From Epiperipatus broadwayi (lineage: Eukaryota > Onychophora > Udeonychophora > Euonychophora > Peripatidae): DNA of 64,000 nucleotides. Under the pieces are notes generated by a model. The model was not told the DNA's origin, ran no database searches, and worked only from the letters and a program-made list of their open reading frames with translations. The stretch covers positions 1,011,508 to 1,075,507 of the forward strand of contig JAQFVV010006429.1 of assembly GCA_028023455.1 (NCBI GenBank), in the 5' to 3' direction. This document shows, piece after piece, positions 1 through 10,250 of this stretch. Position 1 is the stretch's first letter. Every line of letters starts with the position of its first letter. Made by a program: the position numbers and the translations under genes.

Positions 1-410
1 TTCTGGTTTACCTAAGACATTAGAATTATATTTGACCGGGTGTTATGCTTGCAGATTTTGTTTAAAATGATTATAGATCAGTTTTAACATATTATTTCCT
101 GCATATGTGAGTCCCTGATCTGTGAGTGCCATTGGCACTCTGACAGGGGATGGGTATCCCAAGGCCCAGCAAATGTATTTTCTTGTCCATGTGTGTTGTT
201 GGCTAAGGCAGACTTTACTCCTTTTTATTGCTATGTAGTTTTACAGATGTTATTGTATGTTTGTATAAGCCTGCATATATGTTGTTGATCGGTGTGTGGG
301 GGGTTTATCATTTGTAATCTGTTTTCGTATTGCATCAGCCAGAGCTAGCAGTCTTGTGGGTGGAAGTGGGGATTTGTGTGTAATGTGATCTATATTAAAT
401 GATAAAATGT

Positions 411-939
411 TTATCTTTGAATTGTGTTAAGTTGCATATTTTTGATTTTGTGAAGCATTATATCTGTTTCTGAAAAAATAAATTCTGGGGTATAAGTTGG
501 AAGCAGAATTGTGATTGTTTTACTATGTGTAAGTGCTGTTGTTTGGATTTCTGTCAGATTAATTAGTATGGTTTGTGCAGAGTGATCAGAGAAGGAAGAT
601 GGGTTGATGTTTAGACTGATTTGATGGTGTAACATAGATGAATAAAAGCACAGATCAATCCTTGATGTATAACCTTCATTATAAAAGGTAACTGCATCAT
701 TTGACAAAAAACCCTCTGTGCTCATAAGTAGAATTGATATGATGCAGCCACTTTAAAATGAACTCTTGATATTTCATGTTGAAGTCCCCAATTAGTATAG
801 TTGGATGTGAATTAAAGACACATAAGGAGTTTATGTTTAATATAATATTTGAGACAATTATAGGACTCAGTGAGATATACACAAATATAATGTTTTGTGT
901 GATGATTTGATGACTAAAAGTTACTATTAGTAAATTTGC

Positions 940-980
<41 letters not shown>

Positions 981-1271
981 TTTGAATGAGTCAAATGGAC
1001 AACTTGTGAGCAGTTTAGTAACCCCTGAGGAAGATGATGTGTCTCTAGAGCATGCACAGTAGCCTTTTCTACTTAGATGTACTAAAGGGTCAAATTGTGA
1101 GTCACTATATATTTTACTTTCTAGAAGTCCTAGTATATGAGGTTGTGTAATCTTTATCCATTGTTGTAGCTGATGTATTTTGTTGCCTGAGTTGAGCACT
1201 CTGATATTAAATGCTATTATTTTTATAATTGTGATTGGCTGCAAGTTGGTTTCACAATGTGAAGTTTGCAC
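411..1271 (-). pseudogene. LINE-A ORF2 endonuclease domain, frameshifted
   Basis: Endonuclease that would nick target DNA for target-primed reverse transcription. Three minus-strand frames give the domain in order: an N-terminal strand FNIRVLNS and LLESKIY, where E is the usual catalytic glutamate (942-1271); ILIGDFNMKY, the conserved GDFN motif (697-882); and SRIDLCF followed by SFSDHSAQ, the C-terminal SDH catalytic motif (411-725). The fragments are collinear with the intact order of the family, so frameshifts split one ancestral ORF. The TA repeat at 942-977 sits at the junction of the first two pieces. Confidence 0.75.
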
Positions 1272-1377
1272 AAAGCTTTTTCATATTCTCTAGTGTTTTG
1301 TGAGCAATTATTAATGGTTTGATTACTATCCAGCTCCATAGATATTAAGTTCTCTGCCAAGTATTCAATCATTTCTG

Positions 1378-2030
1378 TTAGAGTATCGTTTCATCTGTTT
1401 TGGCTCTTTTTGATTTATTTCTCCTTGGTCGACCAGATTTTTGGATTTCTGTTGATGTTGTTTCTATGGGAGAGAGGCATGGGGTTAGTGACTCCAGAAT
1501 ATCTGTAGATGTTTTGTTTATAATTATATGTGGCATGCTTGTTTTTTGGGAGTTGTATGTATCATTAGATATGTCTGGATTTGAGTCTGATGTGTTATTG
1601 ATTGATATGCCTGGTGTTTGTGATACATCAGGTATGATTTGTGCTTGATTTTGATCCATTTGATCAGTGCTTTCATTTAATTTATTTGAACTATTTATTG
1701 TAGTTTCAAGTATGTTTGTGTTTTCTACTGCCTGTTTGTTTTTATTAGCTTCATTTGTACTGTGATTGTTTTCATGTTGATTATTTGATTTGCTAGTGTT
1801 AATTAGTGTATTGTTGCTCTCTTCATGTTGGGATTGGATGTGCTGATTATTTGGTGTCTGACCCTGTGTGAGTTGGCTATCCATGCACTGTGTGGCTAGG
1901 TGACCACGTTTTCCAAATACATGGCATTGTGGTTTTAAACCTCTTATATATATGCACAGCATAGTCTCCTGATCTGCAATTTGTGTTGGTGTAGATTCTG
2001 GATCAATATCTTTGTGTAATTTTAACTTAA
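1378..2030 (-). pseudogene. LINE-A ORF1 C-terminal part with decayed zinc knuckle
   Basis: ORF1 of LINEs encodes a nucleic-acid-binding protein. This frame reads IRGLKPQCHVFGKRGHLATQC, the counterpart of IRGVQPQCFSCGDCNHLMKTC in the LINE at 38.6 kb. In that copy the spacing is a perfect C-x2-C-x4-H-x4-C knuckle; here the second cysteine has become phenylalanine (CHVF), so zinc binding should be lost. Downstream is a roughly 150-residue Asn/Ser/Thr/Gln-rich tail ending in a basic GRPRRNKSKRAK segment. The first methionine in this frame is at about 1962, but the homologous frame extends upstream to about 2030 and further pieces lie in other frames (2120-2323). Clearly a relic, not an expressed host gene. 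Confidence 0.7.
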
Positions 2031-2974
2031 AATCATAGCTATTGGTAGATATTAGTATTGGTGTGTCTGATGTATATTGGTTGAAAAGCTATAACCTTAC
2101 CAAATGGATCCATCATTTTTTAAATCCTTGTATCATGTATCCAAGTAATGTATTTTTTATTCTGGTAATTTGGTTCTGTCATTCTTGATCGACTATAACA
2201 ATTGCATAATTGCCTAATGTTTTGATTTTTTTTTTTAAATCGGTTGTTTTGACTAATATCAAGAGATTCGATAGCTAGGTATCTGGATTTGGATGGTCTG
2301 TGATTCTTACGATCATTTCCCACAGTTCATTTTCAGTTATTGCTTGATATAATAACAAGTTTGGAAACTGATACTGTGATATATTTGTGTCTGTAGCAGC
2401 TCAAGTTTGGTGAAAAAAATATTTTGAATGATGTATAGAGTCCCCATGGGATCATGTTGTTGAAGTGTTCATTAATATTTTCTAGCATACTATTAATCCA
2501 GTATGCAAGGGAGCATCTTGGTTGAATTGCATTTTCAAATTTAGCTGTTTTATGTCATTCGGATTTATTTTTCTAATCTTGGAACTGCTTTATTATTTAT
2601 TGTAGTCAGGAAATTTTTTAAACTTGTTGCTTATATGCTGGCTCTTGCAACAGTGGTGTGTGATTTAAATGTGTCTAAATTTTTATGTATTTCATCGGCC
2701 ATATTGATGGCCAACTACTTGATCATGCATAGCTGTTGTCTCCATTTTTTTAAAAAAAAAAACAAAGAAATTTTGGTAACGTAAAGGTTTTTTTATGATA
2801 TTCTTTAGTTAGTTTATAATTTTCATTAATTATAGTTTTAAAAAGATTTATTTTCATTTTGTAAAATTGTATATATTGGTTTGATTTTATATTGTGGTGT
2901 TATTATTAGTTTTTTGGGGTTTGAAACCCAACTACTTTAATATTACTTACTGGCAATATCAGTATTTTCTGTGG

Positions 2975-3142
<168 letters not shown>

Positions 3143-3190
3143 TATAATTATTATTATTTTAATTATTATTATTTTTATTATTATTATTAC

Positions 3191-3960
3191 ATTCGAATAT
3201 CAGCCTTTCAAGCTAATTGTGCAAACGCTTTGCGAGTGTTAATAATAAATGAATACTTTCTGACCAATACAAGATATAGTATTTATGCAGGAATAAAAAG
3301 GAATCATCTTATTCCTACAACTCAAATATTTATATATGAGCAAATCTGAAGTACTGGCACAGAAAGTGTGACAATACAACAATCACTTTAAATTACTATA
3401 TACAATGTCTGAATGAATGACATCGATGAAATTGTCTAGAATTTACTAAACGTCATTCTAATTGAAACTTAATCATATATATAAATATTTGAGTTGTAGG
3501 AATAAGATGATTCCTTTTTATTTCTGCATAAATACTATATCTTGTATTGGTCAGAAAGTATTCATTTATTATTAACACTCGCAAAGCGTTTGCACAATTA
3601 GCTTGAAAGGCTGATATTCGAACGTAATTACAATTGTATACAGATGCTATAAAAATAAATGCTTATTTACATATATGATTAAGTTTCAGTTGGAATGACG
3701 TTTAGTAAATTCTAGACAATTTCATCATGTCATTCATTCAGACATTGTATATAGTAATTTAAAGTGACTGTTCTATTGTCACACTTTCTGTGCCAGTACT
3801 TCATATTTGCTCATATATAAATATTTGAGTTGTTGGAATAAGAGGATTCCTTTTTATTCCTGCATAAATACTATATCTTGTATTGGTCAGAAGTATTCAT
3901 TTATTAATAACACTCACAAAGCATTTGCCAATTAGCTTGAAAGGCTGATATTTGAATGTA
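3191..3960. repeat. Foldback repeat: ~290-bp inverted arms around a ~190-bp loop
   Basis: Two modules can be seen. X contains TTGAGTTGTAGGAATAAGA and ends GCTGATATTCGAA; Y contains GATTAAGTTTCAGTTGGAATG. The left arm 3191-3482 is the reverse complement of Y-X. It is followed by a forward X (about 3483-3670) and then forward Y-X (3671-3960). The locus is therefore an inverted repeat of Y-X with an extra X as loop. Arms are similar but not identical. ATT or TAC microsatellites abut both outer ends. No coding capacity; it could be a rearranged non-autonomous element with an ATT-type tail. Confidence 0.85.
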
Positions 3961-3997
3961 ATTACAATTGTATACAGATGCTATAAAAATAAATGCC

Positions 3998-4000
<3 letters not shown>

Positions 4001-4069
<69 letters not shown>
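4001..4069. repeat. (ATT)n microsatellite
   Basis: About 22 uninterrupted ATT units between the foldback repeat and the 3' end of PLE-1; read on the minus strand it follows the Penelope-like element like a simple-repeat tail. Confidence 0.95.
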
Positions 4070-4070
<1 letters not shown>

Positions 4071-5640
4071 AGTTTCAACTGTACGATGCAGTCTTTATCA
4101 GATCTACAAAATTCAACTCCACATAACAATGTAGCCTTTACATAATACATTTCATATTTTATACAATTTATCAATTCTCAAAATTATTAATCTTCTAATA
4201 GCTTTTTAAAATTCTTTAATACACATTTTATCTCTTATATACAATTGCTTTTCTAATTTTTAATTATTAATTACTCTTTCCTATCTTCTTATTATTCTAA
4301 TATCCATAATATTTTATTTTATAATATAATATTTTATACATCATACAGTAACCTTACCTTTTTTATTTTACAATCCCAATTTTATTACCCATCTTACAAT
4401 TAATATATCATTCTTTATTTTTCTTATCTTTTAATTTTATCCATTTATACTTAACAACATTTTTGCCTTATTATCTCAATTATTATACATAAATTTTACC
4501 TTATTCTCTTCTTCTACTTCTCTCTAATCTCCATTTTCTACTAGTAATTTAACTTCCTTTTAATCTCCCTTTCATATTCCTTATCCTATAACTCCCTCTA
4601 TTATCTATTTTATAACTACTTTCATATATTTTACTTAACCATTTTATCCCTACCCCTAATTTCTTTCCCCATTTTATATTGCCAGTGTTCTTACCCCCCA
4701 TCCTTATTAAGATTAGGGTTAATTTTTTAATTAATATTGCCTTCTTTATTTTCCTATCTCTTTTTTTATCTGTATAACTGATCATTGTTATACATTCTTT
4801 CCTAATATTATGACCTGTTGCCATAATATGCTTATATATTGGTGACCTTTTATCATACTTATGCTGTTTCAATCTAGTATATGAATATTTTTTATTTCAC
4901 CCACATACTTATTTCTAATTCTTTTATCCTTACATATCTTGCATTCTATTTCATACACTCCATTAATATTTTTCCTCTCCTCATTTATATATTTATTATC
5001 CAATATTTTCATTATATTTCTTCATTTCCTATTCACTATTCTATATTTTATAATATCCTTAAATATTTTATTAATTGTTCTATTAATTTTATTTATCCTT
5101 TAACTATTCTATTATCATTAGTTTTAATTTCTATATATGTTTTTATTATTATTCTTTTTATATCTTCTTTACCTTCTTTTTCTTCCTCTTTATATTTCCA
5201 AATCATTTTTTCCTTTGATAGACATAAAATCTACTCTTGGATAATTGGATTGCCATTGTTGTTTGAACTGAATTTCTTGATTTTTAGGCTATTTAATTGC
5301 TTCTTTATTTCCCCAGCCTTTTTTGATTTAATATAAGCATATTTTTGATGGTTTGGATATTATACAATGTTATGTTCTTCAGTTTTAGTCACAAAAGTCA
5401 AATCAGAATTTGCAATCATTTATTTTGAATTCTATAACTTTGTTAATAGATTTTTAAATGTTTTTTTAATAAATAATTTGTCAAACGCATTCTCAGATAA
5501 AGCAAAATTTAGAAAAGTTATCTTATGCATGTTAATAATTTTTTTGAATATTTGTGATAACATATATTCAATTATAGATTTTACTACATCATTCACATCA
5601 TTGAAAAATTAGTTTTATTATTGGAATTTAATTTAAAGTA
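4070..5640 (-). mobile_element. Penelope-like retroelement remnant with GIY-YIG endonuclease (PLE-1)
   Basis: Penelope-like elements encode a reverse transcriptase and, in most animal clades, a C-terminal GIY-YIG endonuclease. On the minus strand at about 4840-4970 the translation reads GVYEIECKICKD, then NKYVGEIKN, which matches the usual GVYEI-C-x2-C ... YIGET start of the domain. After a frame change, 4549-4872 continues with LKQHKYDKRSPIYKHI-ATGHNI and KKAILIKK, matching the central and C-terminal helices. Upstream (to about 5640) a weak, frameshifted frame may be the RT part, but I could not identify its catalytic motif. The element is followed in its own sense by a hammerhead-like motif and an ATT tail. 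Heavily decayed. Confidence 0.65.
4072..4101 (-). ncRNA. Degenerate hammerhead-like motif at PLE-1 3' end
   Basis: Minus strand: CTGATAA (4101-4095, consensus CTGANGA with G to A), one unpaired A, a 5-bp stem II GACTG/CAGTT (4093-4089 / 4081-4077) with one G-U wobble, GAAA (4076-4073), then ACTGTA. Penelope-like elements of many animals are known to carry minimal hammerhead ribozymes with very short stem III. The core G to A change and a poor stem I argue that this copy is inactive. Confidence 0.3.
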
Positions 5641-7542
5641 TATTTAATTAAAAATTTATTGTTAAAAGGAGACTGTCTTGACAACATATTGTGAATGTTA
5701 ATTATTAATGATATTAGGATGGTCTAAGTGTTGAATGATTTCTATGAATATATATATTGTTGTTGATTAAATTTGCCTTTTTACTTGTTTTTAGCTTATC
5801 AATGTTATTTCTTTCAAAATGGTAGATAAATTGTCATTATTTATTTATCAATACTAAATTATTATTTAATAAAATATCTTTTTTTAAAAAAAGTTTATTG
5901 TTCCAGAGATTATGTGATATTAAAAAAATCTAGAGAGCAAGTTAGCTCAATTGTTCTACTCATCTAACTAAATTGTTGTTTTGGGGTTGTTGTTGTTGTT
6001 TTGATTTATACTGCACAAAATCATTTCAAACTTCGTCGGGGATATTATTTACAAAAATATCTATAAAATGGATTACTATTAACAATGCAAAGAAAATATT
6101 TTAAAAAGTGAAAATCAGATTAACCAAATTTTCTATGTTTAGAGTGAATATTGTACGCAAAATTTATACAGTTCTATTGCAAATATGAAAACATTGCATA
6201 ACTTTTTTATAACATTAGGAAATTTAATGCCTATATGGAAATAATTTTTATCATAAATTAATTAACATGAATTAATATAACACACTGGCAAGCTAGACAA
6301 ATTTTAAATTATGACATTTCATTTTATGGCTACTACAATTTTGTTTAAAAAACCAAATGAGTAGAAGAAATTACTAATTACTAACAGCAAAATTAACACA
6401 AATGCCATTATAAATATATTAATGTATTGTAATTGCTTCGTTAACTTTTACTATTCTAGGATATGATCCCTTGGTACTGGTATTAGCAAATGATAAATTT
6501 TATTTTAATGAGGCTAATTTATCAGGAAGTTTCAAACTACAGAGCAATTTGGCAGTACAATTTCGCCTTATTTTATTACCATGGATAGAGTAATTGATAC
6601 ACTGTTTTCACATCTGGATAGTTGTTTAATATGTTGATTTTATAAATGAGTCCTTTACCTAAAAAAATATGCGTGATTATATAGGAAAACAGTAACTGAG
6701 CAATCTGCTATACTTAATAAACTTTGTTTAAGATAATAGCTTAAAGAAACAAAAATGGTAAGAAATAGAAAATGTAAAATGTTTGATGGCAATTATGTAT
6801 TCTAAAATTCTTTTCTTTCAAAGTAAACTTTTTTAAAAAAAAATGAAAAAAAATCTTAGTCACTTTCCTTACCTCTTGTTTTCTTTGATATAGAAAATTT
6901 GTTATTATATTTTATAGTTTAATGAGTTCTGATCTTTATGAGAAAAATAGAAAAGTCAAATAAATAAATGAAGTGTACTTTAAAATTCTTATGAAAATAA
7001 ACTCTCAAAAATTTGAGATTTCACACGACTGTCATCTCCAACTGACTATGCGTATGTATAAAAACAACAAAAGAAGAGTGAAAAGCTTGGTAAACTTTGT
7101 GTGTATATACACGTTCTATATCATAAAAAGTTATATATATATATTGTTATTACTAACCTTATTAGTATTATTTCATTATGACTAGAGAGTAGATTTTACT
7201 TTTTGGAGGAAAGTTATTTGAAAGTTTTTGCCCAAAATAAATAAATATCTTAAGATCCATTATATTTACAAACACATTTATAAACATATATATTTATGTG
7301 TGTGTGTGTGTGTACGAAAGAAATAGAAATAATAAGAGAAAGAAAAAAAGAAGAATTATTGAAAAATACAACAGTAGATGGTGGGGGAAATGAGAAGAAT
7401 TTTTTTAAAAAAATAATAGCAAAAAATGAAGCAGATAGATTATGTACAACTTGAAAAGGTATGCTATCTGATTTAGTATAAAAGCCTGCTGCTTCAACTA
7501 GAGTTTCTTTTCTAGATGTTCATCAAAACAATATCATTGTAA
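5641..7542. other. AT-rich DNA, nothing recognised
   Basis: Unique-looking AT-rich sequence with short TA/TG runs (for example a TG run near 7300-7312). Short ORFs show no family resemblance or splice context. Confidence 0.6.
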
Positions 7543-8011
7543 ATATAATAAACATCTCCATACTTCCCCATTCTTTTTAAATACACATAAATAAAGATAT
7601 AATAAAAGACAAATGACCCCCAAGATTTATTTCGTGCTGAATCAGCACTCATTAGTTTTCCCAGGTCACAATCTCTCATATACAACTTTATTATATGCAA
7701 AGATATTTATCTAGAGTAAATTGTTACATTTTCATTTACCATTGTCAGACTTTCTCCACTCACAACTTTGACGCCATCCATTTCACATAAATACACTAAT
7801 GATTGTTACTAATCATTTTTGAAACTAGAGATTATCTCGGGCACAGATACAAACTTTAAACCTCAGTTAAAGATTAATATATCTGATTTTTTTTTTTTAA
7901 TTTACACACACGGAGTTATTCACATTTCTCTGTCCCGTATGTAATATCTTTATAGATATAATAAACATCTCCATACATCCCCATTCTTTTTAAATACACA
8001 TAAATAAATAA
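7543..8011. repeat. Pair of ~55-bp direct repeats, ~410 bp apart
   Basis: 7543-7597 and 7956-8011 share ATATAATAAACATCTCCATAC and the following CCCCATTCTTTTTAAATACACATAAATAAA with only a single-base difference plus a length change at the end. The DNA between them has no recognised feature. Possible short terminal repeats of a small element or a local segmental duplication. Confidence 0.8.
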
Positions 8012-8189
8012 AGTGGCCATCATTGTAAACTGCAATATTTTTATGAAGTTTTCTTAACAATTTTTTCCCTTTATTTATTTTGAAATATATACATATATAT
8101 GTTACACCCAATTTAGTGTTATTTTTTATTATAGTTTGAGTTAAAAATCTTGGATTGTTTTTATTTTACTAATTATTTTTTTCTTAGGT

Positions 8190-8690
8190 ATCACATATAT
8201 ATCACCACCATCATCATTTTTAATTATTGTCAATCCACTATAAGATAAAGCTATCTCTGAGTATAATTGAGTTTCTCCAATCTCTCTCATCACATTAGAA
8301 AACTTTCTTATTTCATCTTTTCATCTCATATGAGATCTCTTTTTAGGTTTTTTTTTCAAATCTCTTGGAATCCAGTTTAATGTATAAATTGTCCATCTGG
8401 TATCATCTCTTTTAAAAATGTTTCCAGCCCATTTCTATTTCAATCTCTTAATTTTTCAATGATGTCAATAATATTTTTTTTTCTCTGAGCCATTTATTTT
8501 GTTTTATGGTGCCTTATTCTTACTCTTAACATACATCTCTCCATACTTCTTCAGTTGTCTGATGTTTTTGCATTGTTTTTATTCAAGTCTCATAGCCATA
8601 AGTTAGAATTGACAAAACACATTTATTAAAAACCTTCCTTTTCAAAGACATACACATATTTGCTTTTAAAACCCTTTAACAGAATATTTT
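8190..8690 (-). pseudogene. RTE-like LINE remnant, C-terminal ORF part
   Basis: Minus-strand translation recovers two blocks typical of the C-terminus of RTE-like LINE proteins: MSLKRKVFNKCVLSILTYGY (usual form KRK-FNQCVLPVLTYGCETW) near 8590-8660, and KWAGNIFKRDDTRWT followed by NWIPRDLKKKPKKR (usual KWAGHIARM-D-RW ... W-PRD-KR--GRP) near 8320-8430. Stops and frameshifts abound. It continues the protein interrupted at about 9605. Confidence 0.75.
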
Positions 8691-9604
8691 TTTATTGTTA
8701 GCTCTCATTTTGCCAAAGTTCAATATTTATTTCAATATCAAATATTAATTCTATTCCAAAACTTAATTCATTCTATTTAATTTCTTAGAAATTTAAGTTT
8801 ACAAATGAAATACACTTAAAAAAATTAAATTTGAACTTTGCAAATATTAAAAAATGGAGTTTGTAATGAGAACAATGTATGCTTTCATCAGGGCTGCAAA
8901 ACAAAAGTGAATTGTTTTAGAAAATTAATAAAATCTTCTTGACTGACATTTATTTGTAAAATGTAAATAAATAACTGTCGATTTCTAATAAATTTAGAAA
9001 ATTATGCTTAAAAATATTAAAATTGCTTTATAATTTTTAAAATATCTCAAGAGAACCTAACAGAAATCAGTGTCATATGGCATAGTTATCTTACTGGCTG
9101 TAATTTTCTTTGTTAACATTATGGAAAAATTTAATAAATTTTATTTTTAAAAATTAAATATATATAAACAAATTGAAAGTGTACACATGTATTATTTGGG
9201 TTTTAAATACTTATTATGGAGCTATTGTATAAAAATAATCTGAAATATTAAATAAACTATGCAAAATTTATATTTTTTGTTATTTCAAAAAAAATTTTGA
9301 AATAATCTTACAAATGCTTTAAAACTAAGTTACAAAATATGAGAACTGACAAAGTTTTGGAGGTATGGTTCAAACACACCAGATTTCCTTTGATTTTTAT
9401 TGAATTGCCTGGAAAAATTTGCTCTTCAGAATTTTTTTAAGATTAATAAATCAATATTTTCTAGTTCACTATTTTAGCATTAAAAAACCTGTAGAAATAT
9501 CATTGCAGATAGCTGTAAAGGGTAACCTAAATAAACAGAACTACCACACCATTTCTGTAGCAAACAGCAATGTTAGATGTCAAATCTCATATGAGATGAA
9601 TTAA
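8691..9604. other. AT-rich insert splitting the old RTE-like LINE
   Basis: About 0.9 kb with no similarity to LINE protein in any frame, lying between the RT palm segment and the C-terminal block that should be almost adjacent. No clear terminal repeats. A 14-bp palindromic string ATCTCATATGAGAT occurs at its right edge (about 9585) and again in the LINE C-terminal block (about 8325), which may be chance. Confidence 0.45.
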
Positions 9605-10250
9605 TATAAAGTTATTTCTACCAAAAATACTCCATCCAAGTTAATTCAATGTCTAATTTTATCGGTTATGTTTCCATCTATAGTAATAATCATTCCAAGA
9701 TATTTGTTGTTGTAACAATTCATCATTATCAATCTTTATTCTCTTTTTTCTTGAAAAAAACATTTTATTAAACTTTCCTTTAGTCTTTTTAGTATATATT
9801 TTTAGTTCTACTTTCTAACTTTCATCTGATAATTCTTGCATTTCCTGAATCTCTGAATCATTATTTAAAAAAACAGGCACATCATTATAGTTTTCTATTT
9901 TAATTCATAAAATACTTTTTATTAAACTTTTATAAAAGGTTTTGGAAATAGGGCATCATCTTATTGTACAACTTTTTCACTGTTAATTTTCTCAATAGCA
10001 CTATGTAATCTAATCATTGCTATTGCATATTGATAAATAATCTTTAGAATATGACAACTTTTATGAGTCTAGTTTTTGATGACCCAATGTTTTAATCAAT
10101 GTTCAAATGTCTATTGAATCAAATGCCTTTTCAGAATTTACAAATACAAAGCATAATGGCAACTTATTTTCACTCAGCTACTTATTTTAATACTTAAAAG
10201 AGATCCATTGTGTTAAAGCACTTTTAAATCCAGCTCATTCTTGGATGAAA
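9605..10250 (-). pseudogene. RTE-like LINE remnant, RT palm segment
   Basis: Nucleotide-level similarity, easily followed by eye, to the better-preserved RTE-like LINE at 50.08-50.66 kb: shared strings include CTTTCATCTGATAA, CTATGTAATCTAAT-like and AATCAAATGCCTTTTCA. It extends further 3' than that copy and encodes KYLGMIITIDGN, the YLG motif that follows the RT core. Indels and stops throughout. Confidence 0.8.

Larger units (their letters stand above)
1..2740 (-). mobile_element. L1/Tx1-like LINE, 5' portion, degraded (LINE-A)
   Basis: A non-LTR retrotransposon read on the minus strand. From right to left it shows ORF1 pieces ending in a zinc-knuckle-like segment, then an apurinic-type endonuclease (EN) in several frames, then a linker that runs off the left edge; the reverse transcriptase would lie outside the window. 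Translated minus-strand pieces near 110-220 (TWTRKYICWALG) match the equivalent linker of the plus-strand LINE at 36916-42892 (NWTRSYIIWALG), so both belong to one family. A TA microsatellite (about 942-977) has grown inside the EN region. Frameshifts and stops mean it cannot make intact protein. The right end is approximate because I found no TSD; the A/T run near 2745-2765 may mark the 5' boundary. Confidence 0.75.

Noticed and set aside
4881-5612. Plus-strand ORFs of 151 and 81 codons, rich in Ile/Phe
   Set aside because: Antisense to the PLE-1 remnant; composition explained by AT-rich minus-strand coding sequence.
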